This document shows positions 53,115 through 61,859 of a DNA stretch of 64,000 nt, piece after piece. The first letter of the stretch is position 1, and each line of letters starts with the position of its first letter. Location of the stretch: NCBI RefSeq assembly GCF_000737695.1, contig NZ_JPRM01000006.1:1-64000 (forward strand), given 5' to 3'. The position numbers and the translations under genes were made by a program. The notes under the pieces are model-generated. The model was not told the DNA's origin, made no database searches, and worked only from the letters and a program-made list of their open reading frames with translations. Source of the stretch: Flavobacterium hydatis. Its GTDB lineage: Bacteria > Bacteroidota > Bacteroidia > Flavobacteriales > Flavobacteriaceae.

Positions 53115-53377
53115 CGAAAAAAGAAATTGCTTTAAGGCCTAGAAAAAGTTTGTGAAAAGTTTAACGAGCCTACCATTCATTAAAATTTTAATTTTATATC
53201 ATGATTACGAGCATATTAAAGACATGACAATAACAATCTCATCTTTTAAAACTGAAAATGCATTTTATTCGTAAATAGTAATAGTTAAAACTCACTTAAA
53301 TATGTATCCTTTTGTAAAATGCACGACAATTTACAAATTCAAGATATTTTACTTTTACAACACTAAATCAACTTATT

Positions 53378-53938
53378 ATGAAAACAAAAATTCGTTTTTT
53401 AAGCTTATTATTTTTGCTTCCGCTATTTATATTTCAAGCTTGTGGACAAAACAAAAAAGAACAATATACCTCTACAAAGAATAATCCCATGGAAAAGAAA
53501 ATTAGTAAACCAAATAATCCATATTATTCTAATACCGACACCACAAAACTAAATCTTACAGATGCACAGTGGAAAAAAGTATTACCTGAAGATGTATATG
53601 AAGTAATGAGACATGCTGACACCGAAAGACCCTTTACAGGAAAATACTGGAACACCGACGAGAAAGGAACATATTATTGCGCAGCTTGCGGAAACAAACT
53701 TTTTAGATCTGGAGCCAAATTTTCAAGCAGCTGCGGATGGCCAAGTTTTTTTGAACAAGAAAATAAAAAAAGTACAACCTATAAACAAGATAACTCTTTA
53801 GGTATGGAAAGAACCGAAGTTCTTTGTGGCAGATGTGGCGGACATTTAGGTCATTTATTTGATGATGGTCCTGCTCCAACAGGAAAAAGATACTGCATGA
53901 ATTCTATCGCTCTTGATTTTGTACCAGATAATAAATAA
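53378..53938 (+). CDS. msrB: Lipoprotein methionine-R-sulfoxide reductase
   Basis: A 186-residue MsrB with a lipoprotein signal (IFQAC, Cys22) and a linker of about 30 residues. The domain shows two zinc CxxC pairs (YYCAACGNK, VLCGRCGGH), the SSSCGWPSFF segment and the catalytic Cys173 in RYCMNSIAL. It repairs oxidised methionine in exported proteins. It is followed after four bases by an exported msrA, so the two stereospecific enzymes form one extracytoplasmic repair operon. Confidence 0.95.
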   Translation: MKTKIRFLSLLFLLPLFIFQACGQNKKEQYTSTKNNPMEKKISKPNNPYYSNTDTTKLNLTDAQWKKVLPEDVYEVMRHADTERPFTGKYWNTDEKGTYYCAACGNKLFRSGAKFSSSCGWPSFFEQENKKSTTYKQDNSLGMERTEVLCGRCGGHLGHLFDDGPAPTGKRYCMNSIALDFVPDNK

Positions 53939-53942
53939 CAAT

Positions 53943-54551
53943 ATGAAAAATACAATTTTAATCTGTCTTTTAATCCTATCTTTTAATGGGTTTGGACAAG
54001 CAAAAAAACAACCTAATTACGATACCATCACACTTGGCGGTGGCTGTTATTGGTGTGTCGAAGCAGTTTATGAAAATTTAAACGGAGTAAAATCTGTAGT
54101 ATCGGGTTTCTCTGGAGGAAAAACTATTAATCCGAGTTATGAAGAAGTATCAACCGGAAAAACTGGCTTTGCCGAAGTAGTTCAGATTACCTACGACAAG
54201 AACGTAACAAGTCTGGACGAGATATTTAAAGTATTCTTTACCGTACACGACCCTACAACCTTAAACAGACAAGGTGCCGATGTAGGAACACAATATCGTT
54301 CGGTTATTTTTTATAAAAACGAAGAACAAAAAAATGCAGCAAACAACATTATCAATGCATTAAAAAAAGCAAAAGTATATAACGACCCGATTGTAACTGC
54401 CGTAGAACCATTTACAAAATTTTACAAAGCCGAAGATTATCATCAAAATTATTATGACAACAATAAAAACCAACCTTATTGTAAAATGGTAATTCAGCCA
54501 AAAATAGAAAAGTTCGAAAAAGTCTTTAAAGACAAATTAAAAAAGAAATAA
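53943..54551 (+). CDS. msrA: Secreted methionine-S-sulfoxide reductase
   Basis: A 202-residue MsrA with a signal peptide (1-19, ending FNGFGQ) and the active site GGGCYWC with Cys35. Further family motifs are VSGFSGGKT, YEEVSTGKTGFAEVVQ, HDPTTLNRQGADVGTQYRS and the YHQNYYDNN C-terminal segment. The ATG at 53943 gives the signal peptide; a longer upstream frame overlapping msrB is not needed. Confidence 0.95.
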   Translation: MKNTILICLLILSFNGFGQAKKQPNYDTITLGGGCYWCVEAVYENLNGVKSVVSGFSGGKTINPSYEEVSTGKTGFAEVVQITYDKNVTSLDEIFKVFFTVHDPTTLNRQGADVGTQYRSVIFYKNEEQKNAANNIINALKKAKVYNDPIVTAVEPFTKFYKAEDYHQNYYDNNKNQPYCKMVIQPKIEKFEKVFKDKLKKK

Positions 54552-54567
54552 TTATTAATTCACTAAG

Positions 54568-54595
54568 CCGCTTATGAAAATGAGCGGTTTTTTTT
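54568..54595 (+). terminator. Terminator of the msrB-msrA operon
   Basis: Stem CCGCTTAT / ATGAGCGG (one T-G pair), loop GAAA, followed by eight T. Confidence 0.85.
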
Positions 54596-54676
54596 ATTTA
54601 ATATTCAAAGCCAAAATTTTGTAATTTGCATCAATCTATTAAGAACCAGAACCTTTTAACCAAACCACGAAAAAAA

Positions 54677-56095
54677 ATGAAGCACGTATACCTATCCCTC
54701 ATATTCCTGCTGCTTTTTAATTACAATCACGCTCAGGAAAACTTACCCACAGATTACCTTACTAAAGAATTTCATAAAGGACGAAGAGAAGCTTTTAGGA
54801 GCTTAATGCCTGCAAATTCAGTAGCAGTAATATTTTCCTATCCCGAAAGAAAATTCTCTAGAGACATAAGCTATAATTTCCATCAAAATCCCGATTTGTA
54901 TTATTTAAGTGGCTACAAAGAACCCGATGCCGTTTTATTACTATTTAAAGAAATGCAAGGAACTAGCGAAACTGCTTACAATGAAGTTTTATTTGTTAGA
55001 GAAAGAAATGCAAATCATGAAATGTGGACAGGAAGACGATTAGGTACCGATGGAGCTAAATCTAAATTAGGATTTACAACCACTTACAACGGAAAAGATT
55101 TTAAGGATTTCCCTATTGACTTTAAAAAATTCGACAAAATAATTTACGATAAAATCCCAACCGACATTGGCAAAGACACAAGTGGTTTTGACCTTTTCGG
55201 ATTACTAGAAACATTTAAAACAAAAGCAGCAATTACGAATGATGATACAGCTTCTCTAATATTATTCGAAAACATTACAGCAACACTTCGCGAAATAAAA
55301 ACACCCGAAGAGATTGATTTAATGCGTAAATCCGTTAAACTTTCCTGTATTGCTCACAACGAAGTCATGAAGGCAATAAATATCGATATGAGCGAAAATG
55401 AAGCCGATGGAATTCATGCTTATATTCATCGAAAATATGGAGCCGAAGGAGAAGGTTACCCACCAATTGTTGGTGCCGGAGCAAATGGATGCATCCTGCA
55501 TTATGGCGAAAACAATAGCACCAAAATAGACAACCAATTATTATTAATGGATGTAGGTTCCGAATATCATGGCTATTCAGCCGATGTTACCCGAACAATT
55601 CCTGCAAACGGAAAATTTACCGAAGAGCAAAAAGCAATCTATCAATTGGTATACGATGCACAAGAAGAAATTTTTAAAATTTGTAAAGAAGGAACTCCAC
55701 TTGCAGATTTAAACATCAAAGCTAGAGAAGTTTTAGCCAAAGGATTACTGAAATTAGGAATCATCAAAGACTTAAAAGAAGTAAGCATATATTACCCACA
55801 CGGATGTTCTCATTTTCTTGGTCTAGATGTTCATGACAAAGGAAATTACAGAGGGCCAACAAGCCTACTTAAAGAAAACATGATAATTACAGTCGAACCA
55901 GGAATATACATACCAGCAAATAGCAAATGTGATAAAAAATGGTGGAATATAGGCGTTCGTATCGAAGATGATATTCTTATAAAAAAAGATACCTACGAAA
56001 ACCTGTCAATTGATTCTCCTAGAAAATGGCAAGACATTGAAAAACTAGCTTCACAAAAAAGTAAATTCAACGAATTTAACTTACCAAAAATTTAA
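54677..56095 (+). CDS. Exported aminopeptidase P (Xaa-Pro aminopeptidase)
   Basis: A 472-residue M24B metallopeptidase. The ATG at 54677 gives a clear signal peptide (MKHVYLSLIFLLLFN ... HAQ). An N-terminal creatinase-like domain is followed by the pita-bread catalytic domain with dinuclear metal ligands in LMDVGSEYHGYSADVTRTIP, SHFLGLDVHD, TVEPGIYI and GVRIEDDIL. It removes the first residue before proline; export is unusual for the E. coli enzyme but common in flavobacteria. A longer TTG-initiated frame is rejected. Confidence 0.93.
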   Translation: MKHVYLSLIFLLLFNYNHAQENLPTDYLTKEFHKGRREAFRSLMPANSVAVIFSYPERKFSRDISYNFHQNPDLYYLSGYKEPDAVLLLFKEMQGTSETAYNEVLFVRERNANHEMWTGRRLGTDGAKSKLGFTTTYNGKDFKDFPIDFKKFDKIIYDKIPTDIGKDTSGFDLFGLLETFKTKAAITNDDTASLILFENITATLREIKTPEEIDLMRKSVKLSCIAHNEVMKAINIDMSENEADGIHAYIHRKYGAEGEGYPPIVGAGANGCILHYGENNSTKIDNQLLLMDVGSEYHGYSADVTRTIPANGKFTEEQKAIYQLVYDAQEEIFKICKEGTPLADLNIKAREVLAKGLLKLGIIKDLKEVSIYYPHGCSHFLGLDVHDKGNYRGPTSLLKENMIITVEPGIYIPANSKCDKKWWNIGVRIEDDILIKKDTYENLSIDSPRKWQDIEKLASQKSKFNEFNLPKI

Positions 56096-56145
56096 TCCAA
56101 AAACGATTTCCACAATAAATATTTCACAGCTACAATTAAATAAAA

Positions 56146-57105
56146 ATGAAAGCATTAACTTTTTCTACTTTTGGTAATTCCGATGTACTTGAATACATCG
56201 ATATTCCAAATCCACAATTAAAACACGACGAAATCTTAGTCGAAATGAAAGCCATCGGATTAAATTTTGCCGATGTATATCGTCGAAAAGGAAACTATCA
56301 CCTTAAAGGAAATCCCCCTTTTATAGCTGGTTACGAAGGATCAGGAATTGTAGTAAATACAAACAATCACTCCGAATTTAAAATTGGAGACAGAGTAGCT
56401 TTTGCCGATGTTCCTTTTGCAAATGCTGAACTTGTTGCTGTAAATATTAACCATGTAATTCCGTTACCAGAAGCAATCGATTTTGAAACTGGAGCTTCTA
56501 TTTTACTACAAGGACTTACAGCCCATTACCTCGCCACCGATAGCCATAAAACACTAAAAGGAGAAACCGTTATTATTCATGCAGTTGCCGGAGGAGTTGG
56601 ACAATTCCTAACACAAATAAGCAAACTTTTAGGCGCAACCGTAATTGGTTTAACCTCATCACCCGATAAAGCAAAAATCGCTATCGAGCAAGGAGCCGAC
56701 CATGTATTCTTATACAATGATAATTGGAAAGCAGAAGTTTTTAAAGTAGTCCCAAACGGTGCCGATGTAGTTTACGATAGCATAGGCAGCACCTTAAATG
56801 ATAGTTTCGAAGTAACCAAAAATTGTGGTCAAGTCGTATTTTTCGGAATGGCTGGCGGCGATCCTGAACCAGTAGATCCAAGAATGCTCATGGATACCTC
56901 TAAAACATTAACAGGAGGAGATTTATGGAGTTACTTAACCACCAGAGAAGAAAGAACAAAAAGAGCCTATCAGTTATTTACATGGATTACCGAAGGCAAA
57001 GTTTCGTTAGCTACACCTACATCTTTTAAATTATCCGAAGGAAAGCAAGCACATGATTATCTAGAAAGTCGTAAAAGTACAGGGAAAATAATTTTGATTC
57101 CGTAA
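56146..57105 (+). CDS. NADPH:quinone oxidoreductase-like MDR protein
   Basis: A 319-residue zinc-independent medium-chain dehydrogenase/reductase (quinone oxidoreductase group). It shows an N-terminal GroES-like domain (VEMKAIGLNFADVYRRKGNY, PFIAGYEGSGIVV), LLQGLTAHYLATDSHKTLKGE and the nucleotide fold HAVAGGVGQFLTQISK. The catalytic zinc ligands are absent, as usual for this group. It would reduce quinones or enones with NADPH. Monocistronic. Confidence 0.9.
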   Translation: MKALTFSTFGNSDVLEYIDIPNPQLKHDEILVEMKAIGLNFADVYRRKGNYHLKGNPPFIAGYEGSGIVVNTNNHSEFKIGDRVAFADVPFANAELVAVNINHVIPLPEAIDFETGASILLQGLTAHYLATDSHKTLKGETVIIHAVAGGVGQFLTQISKLLGATVIGLTSSPDKAKIAIEQGADHVFLYNDNWKAEVFKVVPNGADVVYDSIGSTLNDSFEVTKNCGQVVFFGMAGGDPEPVDPRMLMDTSKTLTGGDLWSYLTTREERTKRAYQLFTWITEGKVSLATPTSFKLSEGKQAHDYLESRKSTGKIILIP

Positions 57106-57111
57106 ATAATC

Positions 57112-57226
57112 TGGGCGTGCCACCAATATAAAAAGGGGCTGACTATTGCATCGCTTAGTCGCCCCTTTTTATATTGCTGTCGGGCTTTCACTGCTACTTC
57201 GGTAGCTTAGCTCTATCCCTCACGCG
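57112..57226. repeat. Dispersed palindromic extragenic element with strong hairpin
   Basis: It begins GGGCGTGCC and ends in CTCACGCG, with GTCGGGCTTTCACTGCTACTTCGG inside; this combination is one I know from recurrent flavobacterial extragenic elements. The core is a hairpin, AATATAAAAAGGGGC (57125-57139) paired with 57161-57175, plus a GACTA/TAGTC inner stem, which could also terminate the quinone oxidoreductase transcript. Confidence 0.75.
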
Positions 57227-57336
57227 TAAACAGTATTCAGTCTCAGTTTTCACAATAATACTTTTACAGACATTTATTAAAGTTTAAAACTTTGACAAAG
57301 GTTATATAAAACAATTCATGAATTCGTAGCGACAAG

Positions 57337-58425
57337 TTACAACTGTTCAACCTCAATTTTAGTCAATTCAGACAACTCTAAAATTCTGGCAACATCATTT
57401 TTATTTGCTACAAAAAACAAATAATTATCTCCGTGCGTATCGTAACTCATTAATTCAAAACCTCTTTTTTCTAAAGCCGACTGTATGTAAGGAAACAAAT
57501 CATGACTATAGGTTTCTTCCGGATAATCGAAATTAAGATCTTCGCCTATCATTTCTGAGATAAAGGCTTCCGCATCTTCAGGATCAAATTTCCAGTCGCT
57601 GTTCCAGGCATCGATAATTTCAAAAAAAGCCCAATGACCTTGCACTATTTCATGATATTCTGTATGCCCTTTTTTAAAATTCTTTAAAAGTTTTTTCGAT
57701 TGCTTCTGAACTAATTTTTCATCTACATCTCCTCTGGAAACCAATTTTATAAACTCTTCAAAAGTTTCCTGTGTAACCTTATCTTCTGACAATAAATTTT
57801 CTTGTGAAGGAAGCACGACACTATCAGGTATTTCAATTTCCATATACTGACAAATCCCTTGTAAAACTCTTTCAAACTCTTTGAATCCTATTTTCTGAAT
57901 TTCATTTTTAGGATTATTTATATCTATATATTCAGTTTCTAAAATTCCTTTTGTATAATCTAAAAAATAACTGTTATTATACAAAATTCTAAAATCATTT
58001 GTCTCTAAACTATTAGTACAACAAAAGAAAATGACAAAATTATGCAAGATATGTTTTACATATTTTTTCGCCTCAGGAGTTGGCTCAGAATAAAATTGAA
58101 TATGAATATAATCGTATTCTAATCCTTCTTGTATCGTTTCTTCCGAAAGCACACCGATATCAATCTTTTTATACAATTCGTTTAAAACCTCATACACATT
58201 CTTGAAACCACTTTTCTTGATTTCTTCCCTCCCTTCTTCATGGTCAAACGAACTCGGGAATGAATAAAAATTTACAGAAATAGTATCATGAACCCCTTTC
58301 ATTTTAAACTCAACACTATTCACCTCATTATACAAATAAGAGTAAATAGAGAATATAACATCAAAAGAAACAATTGATTTTGGATCGTTATTTCTACCAA
58401 AAAAATTAGAAAAGAAATCTTTCAT
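57337..58425 (-). CDS. Uncharacterised protein downstream of a SUKH-type gene
   Basis: A 362-residue acidic cytosolic protein of unknown family. The N-terminal half (about 1-190) is alpha/beta with an IHIQFYSEPTPEAKKYV stretch. The C-terminal half (about 215-362) has a compact domain with HWAFFEIIDAWNSDWKFDPEDAEAFI and LFFVANKNDVARILELSE, similar in style to the DUF6630-like domains found among SUKH-type immunity proteins; that identification is tentative. It lies 42 bp downstream of the SUKH-type gene, so both probably share a transcript. Confidence 0.75.
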   Translation of the reverse strand: MKDFFSNFFGRNNDPKSIVSFDVIFSIYSYLYNEVNSVEFKMKGVHDTISVNFYSFPSSFDHEEGREEIKKSGFKNVYEVLNELYKKIDIGVLSEETIQEGLEYDYIHIQFYSEPTPEAKKYVKHILHNFVIFFCCTNSLETNDFRILYNNSYFLDYTKGILETEYIDINNPKNEIQKIGFKEFERVLQGICQYMEIEIPDSVVLPSQENLLSEDKVTQETFEEFIKLVSRGDVDEKLVQKQSKKLLKNFKKGHTEYHEIVQGHWAFFEIIDAWNSDWKFDPEDAEAFISEMIGEDLNFDYPEETYSHDLFPYIQSALEKRGFELMSYDTHGDNYLFFVANKNDVARILELSELTKIEVEQL

Positions 58426-58467
58426 TACAATTTATTAAGTGGTTTAATTTTTAGGCTTTAATAATCG

Positions 58468-59166
58468 TTAATTGTCTGAATATTCAAAACTAGTATCCAT
58501 TTTATCAAATGGGATGATTTCAACTAATATCTTTTTTAACTCAACATCGCTTAACAATCCTCTTTTAGTTTCTTTTGCTTTAGGCAACAAGATTTCATAG
58601 TCTATAATTTCTCGATTAAATACAGTCTGCAAAACATCATTTTGCATATTCGTTAGATACTTTTTATGAGTTTTTAGAACCTTCTCCAGATTATCTTTAA
58701 ATTCCTCATCACTTACATCATTGTAAACATCCTGATCAGACATATCTGTTAAGAGCATTCTAAAAATAAAATCTTGCATATTCTTCGCTAGATAATTTAC
58801 TTCATTCGCATCATGCCAAACAAAAACTACAGGATGTTCTCCATTATTTTCTTCACTTAAAAAGAAACAATAATGATCTCCAGCACCGCTTTGGCCGAAT
58901 GGTATAAATTTGAATTCTTCTTTTATCTGACGATAATCTTCAGGATCCAAAAACTCTTCTATTTCTTCATTTACATTATTAAGATTAAGCAATTCAAAAT
59001 CGTAAGAATGCAAAAGTAACGGAGGATTTTCTTTTAATTTAGGATAAACGGTTAAATACCAATCAGGACCATATTCTCCAACATTAAGCATTCCATCTAG
59101 AGAGAGTTCCTTATAAATAATTGGATATGTAAATCCGTACTTAGCTTCAATATCTAATAACATCAT
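58468..59166 (-). CDS. SMI1/KNR4 (SUKH)-family protein, putative immunity protein
   Basis: A 232-residue acidic protein with SUKH superfamily marks: IEAKYGFTYPIIYKEL at the start, FIPFGQSGAGDHYCFFLS in the middle, VVFVWHDANEVNYLAKNMQDFI after it. SUKH proteins are known mainly as immunity proteins against nuclease-type polymorphic toxins, though some have other roles. No toxin gene is adjacent, so it may be an orphan immunity gene. It precedes an unknown acidic protein of similar style. Confidence 0.8.
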   Translation of the reverse strand: MMLLDIEAKYGFTYPIIYKELSLDGMLNVGEYGPDWYLTVYPKLKENPPLLLHSYDFELLNLNNVNEEIEEFLDPEDYRQIKEEFKFIPFGQSGAGDHYCFFLSEENNGEHPVVFVWHDANEVNYLAKNMQDFIFRMLLTDMSDQDVYNDVSDEEFKDNLEKVLKTHKKYLTNMQNDVLQTVFNREIIDYEILLPKAKETKRGLLSDVELKKILVEIIPFDKMDTSFEYSDN

Positions 59167-59280
59167 AATATGTATTTTAAAAAAAATTGCTTGGCAACTA
59201 AACTGTAATCTAAAATTACAATTTAACTACCAAGCAACTAAAATAACAATATTTTTACCGCTATATAGACATCTAGCAAA

Positions 59281-60840
59281 TTATTTCAAAGTTTCAGCAA
59301 TCATCAAAGCACATTTTTCACCATCAATAGCTGCCGATATAATTCCACCAGCATAACCCGCACCTTCACCGCAAGGATACAATCCTTTTATTTGTAAATG
59401 TTCGTAAGTTAACGGATCTCTCGGAATTCTTACTGGTGAAGATGTTCTGCTTTCTGGTGCATGAAGAATCGCTTCATTAGTTAAATAACCGCGCATTGAT
59501 TTACCAAATTCAGAAAAACCTTCACGTAATATTTGAGATAAGAAACCCGGAAAAACCTGTCCCATTTCTACCGAAGTAGTTCCAGGAACATAAGACGTTT
59601 TAGGAATATCCGATGAAACTTTATTTTGAGTAAAATCGACCATACGTTGTGCCGGAACTTTTTGTGTTTCTCCAGCCAAATGCCATGCTTTTTGTTCGAT
59701 ACTTTTCTGAAATTCCATTCCAGCCAAAGCTCCGAATTTAGCAAAAGGTTTAAAATCTTCTAATTTCAACTCGATTACAATTCCAGAATTGGCTGTAGCC
59801 TGATCCCTTTTAGACGGAGACCAACCATTCGTAACCACTTCGCCAGGACTTGTAGCACAAGGCGCGATTACACCACCAGGACACATACAAAAAGAATACA
59901 TCCCTCTTCCTCCTACTTGTTTCACAATAGAATATGGTGCCGGAGGCAAATGTTCCCCACGATAATCACAACTATACTGAATACTATCTATTAAAGATTG
60001 AGGATGTTCGGCTCTTACGCCCAAGGCAAAAGGTTTAGCTTCGATAAAAATTTTCTTTCTATCTAATAATTCAAAGATATCACGAGCAGAATGTCCCGTT
60101 GCCAATATCAATTTATTAGCATTAATCGTATCCCCTTTTTGAGTTACAATTCCTTGAACTTCATTATTTTTCACAAGAATATCAGTTACACGAGTCTCAA
60201 ACAAAACCTGCCCACCGCATTCAATAATTTTTTCTCGAATATCCTGAATAATCTTTGGTAATTTATTCGTTCCTATATGAGGATGCGCTTCTACCAAAAT
60301 ATCATCAGAAGCCCCAAAAGCAACCAATAATTCGAGAATTCTGGTTACATCCCCACGTTTTTTAGATCGTGTATATAATTTCCCGTCAGAGTATGTTCCT
60401 GCTCCACCTTCTCCAAAACAATAATTAGAATCTTCGTTTACAAAATGTTCTGTATTTATTGCTTTTAAATCTCGTCGGCGACCACGCACATCTTTTCCTC
60501 TTTCTAGAACAATTGGTTTTAAACCTAATTCTATTAATTGCAAAGCGGCAAAAAGTCCTGCAGGACCAGCACCAACAACAATTACCTCTTGCGCTCCAGA
60601 TACATTTTTATATTCCGGAAGCTCGATATTAGTAGGCTGAAAAACTTCATTTTGCAAATAAATATTCACCTTCAAGTTGATTTTTATAGCTTTTTGGCGC
60701 GCATCAATCGAGCGTTTTAAGATAGTTATATGCTGAATTTCATTTGGTGAAACTTTTATTTGTTTCGACAAATGTTCTTTTAGCAATAACTCATTTGCTG
60801 CTATTTCGGGCGATACTTGAAGTAAAAGTTCTCTTGGCAT
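59281..60840 (-). CDS. FAD-dependent oxidoreductase (COG2509-like)
   Basis: A 519-residue flavoprotein. A short N-terminal alpha/beta domain (1-80) precedes the FAD-binding fold EVIVVGAGPAGLFAALQL (about 85-102), LERGKDVRGRR, the CFGEGGAGTYSDGKL substrate-face motif, an internal NAD(P)/FAD loop LILATGHSARDIFELL, and a C-terminal GLYPCGEGAGYAGGIISAAIDG. The family is widespread and uncharacterised; it is annotated as an FAD-dependent dehydrogenase. Monocistronic. Confidence 0.9.
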   Translation of the reverse strand: MPRELLLQVSPEIAANELLLKEHLSKQIKVSPNEIQHITILKRSIDARQKAIKINLKVNIYLQNEVFQPTNIELPEYKNVSGAQEVIVVGAGPAGLFAALQLIELGLKPIVLERGKDVRGRRRDLKAINTEHFVNEDSNYCFGEGGAGTYSDGKLYTRSKKRGDVTRILELLVAFGASDDILVEAHPHIGTNKLPKIIQDIREKIIECGGQVLFETRVTDILVKNNEVQGIVTQKGDTINANKLILATGHSARDIFELLDRKKIFIEAKPFALGVRAEHPQSLIDSIQYSCDYRGEHLPPAPYSIVKQVGGRGMYSFCMCPGGVIAPCATSPGEVVTNGWSPSKRDQATANSGIVIELKLEDFKPFAKFGALAGMEFQKSIEQKAWHLAGETQKVPAQRMVDFTQNKVSSDIPKTSYVPGTTSVEMGQVFPGFLSQILREGFSEFGKSMRGYLTNEAILHAPESRTSSPVRIPRDPLTYEHLQIKGLYPCGEGAGYAGGIISAAIDGEKCALMIAETLK

Positions 60841-60887
60841 TTTGTTTTATTTATTCAATTAGCTTTTCTATTTATGAAAAGAACGTG

Positions 60888-60895
60888 CAAAAATA
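60888..60895 (-). promoter_or_regulatory. -7 element (TATTTTTG) of the FAD oxidoreductase gene
   Basis: Full match to TAnnTTTG on the minus strand, 47 bp upstream of the start codon. Confidence 0.5.
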
Positions 60896-60955
60896 ACATT
60901 TTGAACTGATATTATGTATTTACTGTAAAATTTGCAAAGCTTTATTTTTTAATCT

Positions 60956-61004
60956 CGCAAAGACGCAAAGTCGCCAAGTTTTTTATTTTCTTTGCGTCTC
61001 TGCG
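60956..61004. repeat. Extragenic cgcaaag inverted repeat
   Basis: CGCAAAGACGCAAAG (60956-60970) pairs with CTTTGCGTCTCTGCG (60990-61004) with one mismatch. The same vocabulary is at 13490-13675. Confidence 0.8.
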
Positions 61005-61021
61005 TCTCTACAGAAAAAAAA

Positions 61022-61055
61022 CTCAGAATCTTAGCATCTCAGAACCTCAGAACCT
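61022..61055. repeat. Degenerate copy of the GGTTCTGA tandem array
   Basis: Read on the minus strand it is AGGTTCTGAGGTTCTGAG followed by ATGCTAAGATTCTGAG, a short worn version of the arrays at 3069 and 5467. Confidence 0.65.
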
Positions 61056-61075
61056 ATTTTTCAAAATAGACTTTG

Positions 61076-61083
61076 TACCTTTG
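61076..61083 (+). promoter_or_regulatory. -7 element (TACCTTTG) of the 79-residue gene
   Basis: Full match to TAnnTTTG, 28 bp upstream of the start codon at 61112, just after the repeat pair. Confidence 0.5.
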
Positions 61084-61111
61084 CCTCACTGAAACTTTGT
61101 ACCTATAAATA

Positions 61112-61351
61112 ATGTCAAGAAAAATAAAATTAATATGGGATTTTCGTGGTCCAGCTTCCGCAAAAACCGCAGAACATCATGAGATTCATTTAAAAGAATT
61201 TATAGCTATCGAAAAGCTACCTTTAAATATAACTGGATTTACAATACTAAACGATATGTACGCTATTGCCTATATGGTTGTAACCGATGAAAACATGATT
61301 CAGGTTCGCGACGCTTTAAAACCACATCGCGGAGAAGTATTTCCTGAATAA
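61112..61351 (+). CDS. Conserved small hypothetical protein
   Basis: A 79-residue cytosolic protein: KIKLIWDFRGPASAKTAEHHEIHLKEF, then a beta-strand ITGFTILNDMYAIAYMVV and QVRDALKPHRGEVF. The His-rich helix and the ordered pattern recall a conserved flavobacterial protein of unknown function. It has its own promoter and shares a bidirectional terminator with the next gene. Confidence 0.8.
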   Translation: MSRKIKLIWDFRGPASAKTAEHHEIHLKEFIAIEKLPLNITGFTILNDMYAIAYMVVTDENMIQVRDALKPHRGEVFPE

Positions 61352-61364
61352 ACTCTAAATAAAA

Positions 61365-61416
61365 AAATCCAAGTTCCAAAACCAATCGGCTTTAGAATTT
61401 GGATTTTAGATTTTTT
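61365..61416. terminator. Bidirectional terminator between convergent small genes
   Basis: A 16-bp stem with two G-T pairs (AAATCCAAGTTCCAAA / TTTAGAATTTGGATTT), T-rich on both flanks. Confidence 0.75.
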
Positions 61417-61434
61417 AAATAATAATCTGAGGCA

Positions 61435-61854
61435 TTATTCTATATCCAGTTTGTAATCACTAAATATATAGGTATCATTCTTTTTACCTCCCAATTTTAT
61501 ACTTTTGAATTCGACAGACTCTTTATCTTTTACTTCATAAGTATAAATATCTATATCTTTATTTCCTTCCATAGCTTCATAAAACTTACCATCTTCAGTC
61601 CACCATTTCCCCTTTTCAGTAAAAGTTTCAACTTCACAATCTTGTTTTGCAGTAAACATAATCATATAAGTTCCATCTGCAAATCTTTGTTGGATCCAGT
61701 GTTTTTCGACTCCTTCTATTTGTCTGTCTTTTTCAAAACCTTTCCAAATACCAACCAACTTACTGTCTTGCTCTTTTTTATCGACTGAAAAACCAAAAAT
61801 AAAAATTGAAAATAATACCAAAGCAACTATTTTATATAATGTTGTTGTTCTCAT
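61435..61854 (-). CDS. Small exported protein, lipocalin-like
   Basis: A 139-residue protein with an N-terminal hydrophobic signal or anchor (about 8-22). The mature part, SKLVGIWKGFEKDRQIEGVEKHW ... RFADGTYMIMFTA ... KGKWWTEDGKFYE, is a lipocalin-like beta pattern. It is last of a probable recQ-linked run, 5 bp after the preceding gene. Function unknown. Confidence 0.7.
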   Translation of the reverse strand: MRTTTLYKIVALVLFSIFIFGFSVDKKEQDSKLVGIWKGFEKDRQIEGVEKHWIQQRFADGTYMIMFTAKQDCEVETFTEKGKWWTEDGKFYEAMEGNKDIDIYTYEVKDKESVEFKSIKLGGKKNDTYIFSDYKLDIE

Positions 61855-61859
61855 AATTA

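Noticed and set aside
53913..53942. Start of msrA inside msrB
   Set aside because: The ten extra residues precede a good signal peptide that begins at 53943.
57112..57226. tRNA-like or riboswitch structure in the GC-rich intergenic element
   Set aside because: No cloverleaf or known aptamer pattern; a dispersed repeat with a simple hairpin explains it.
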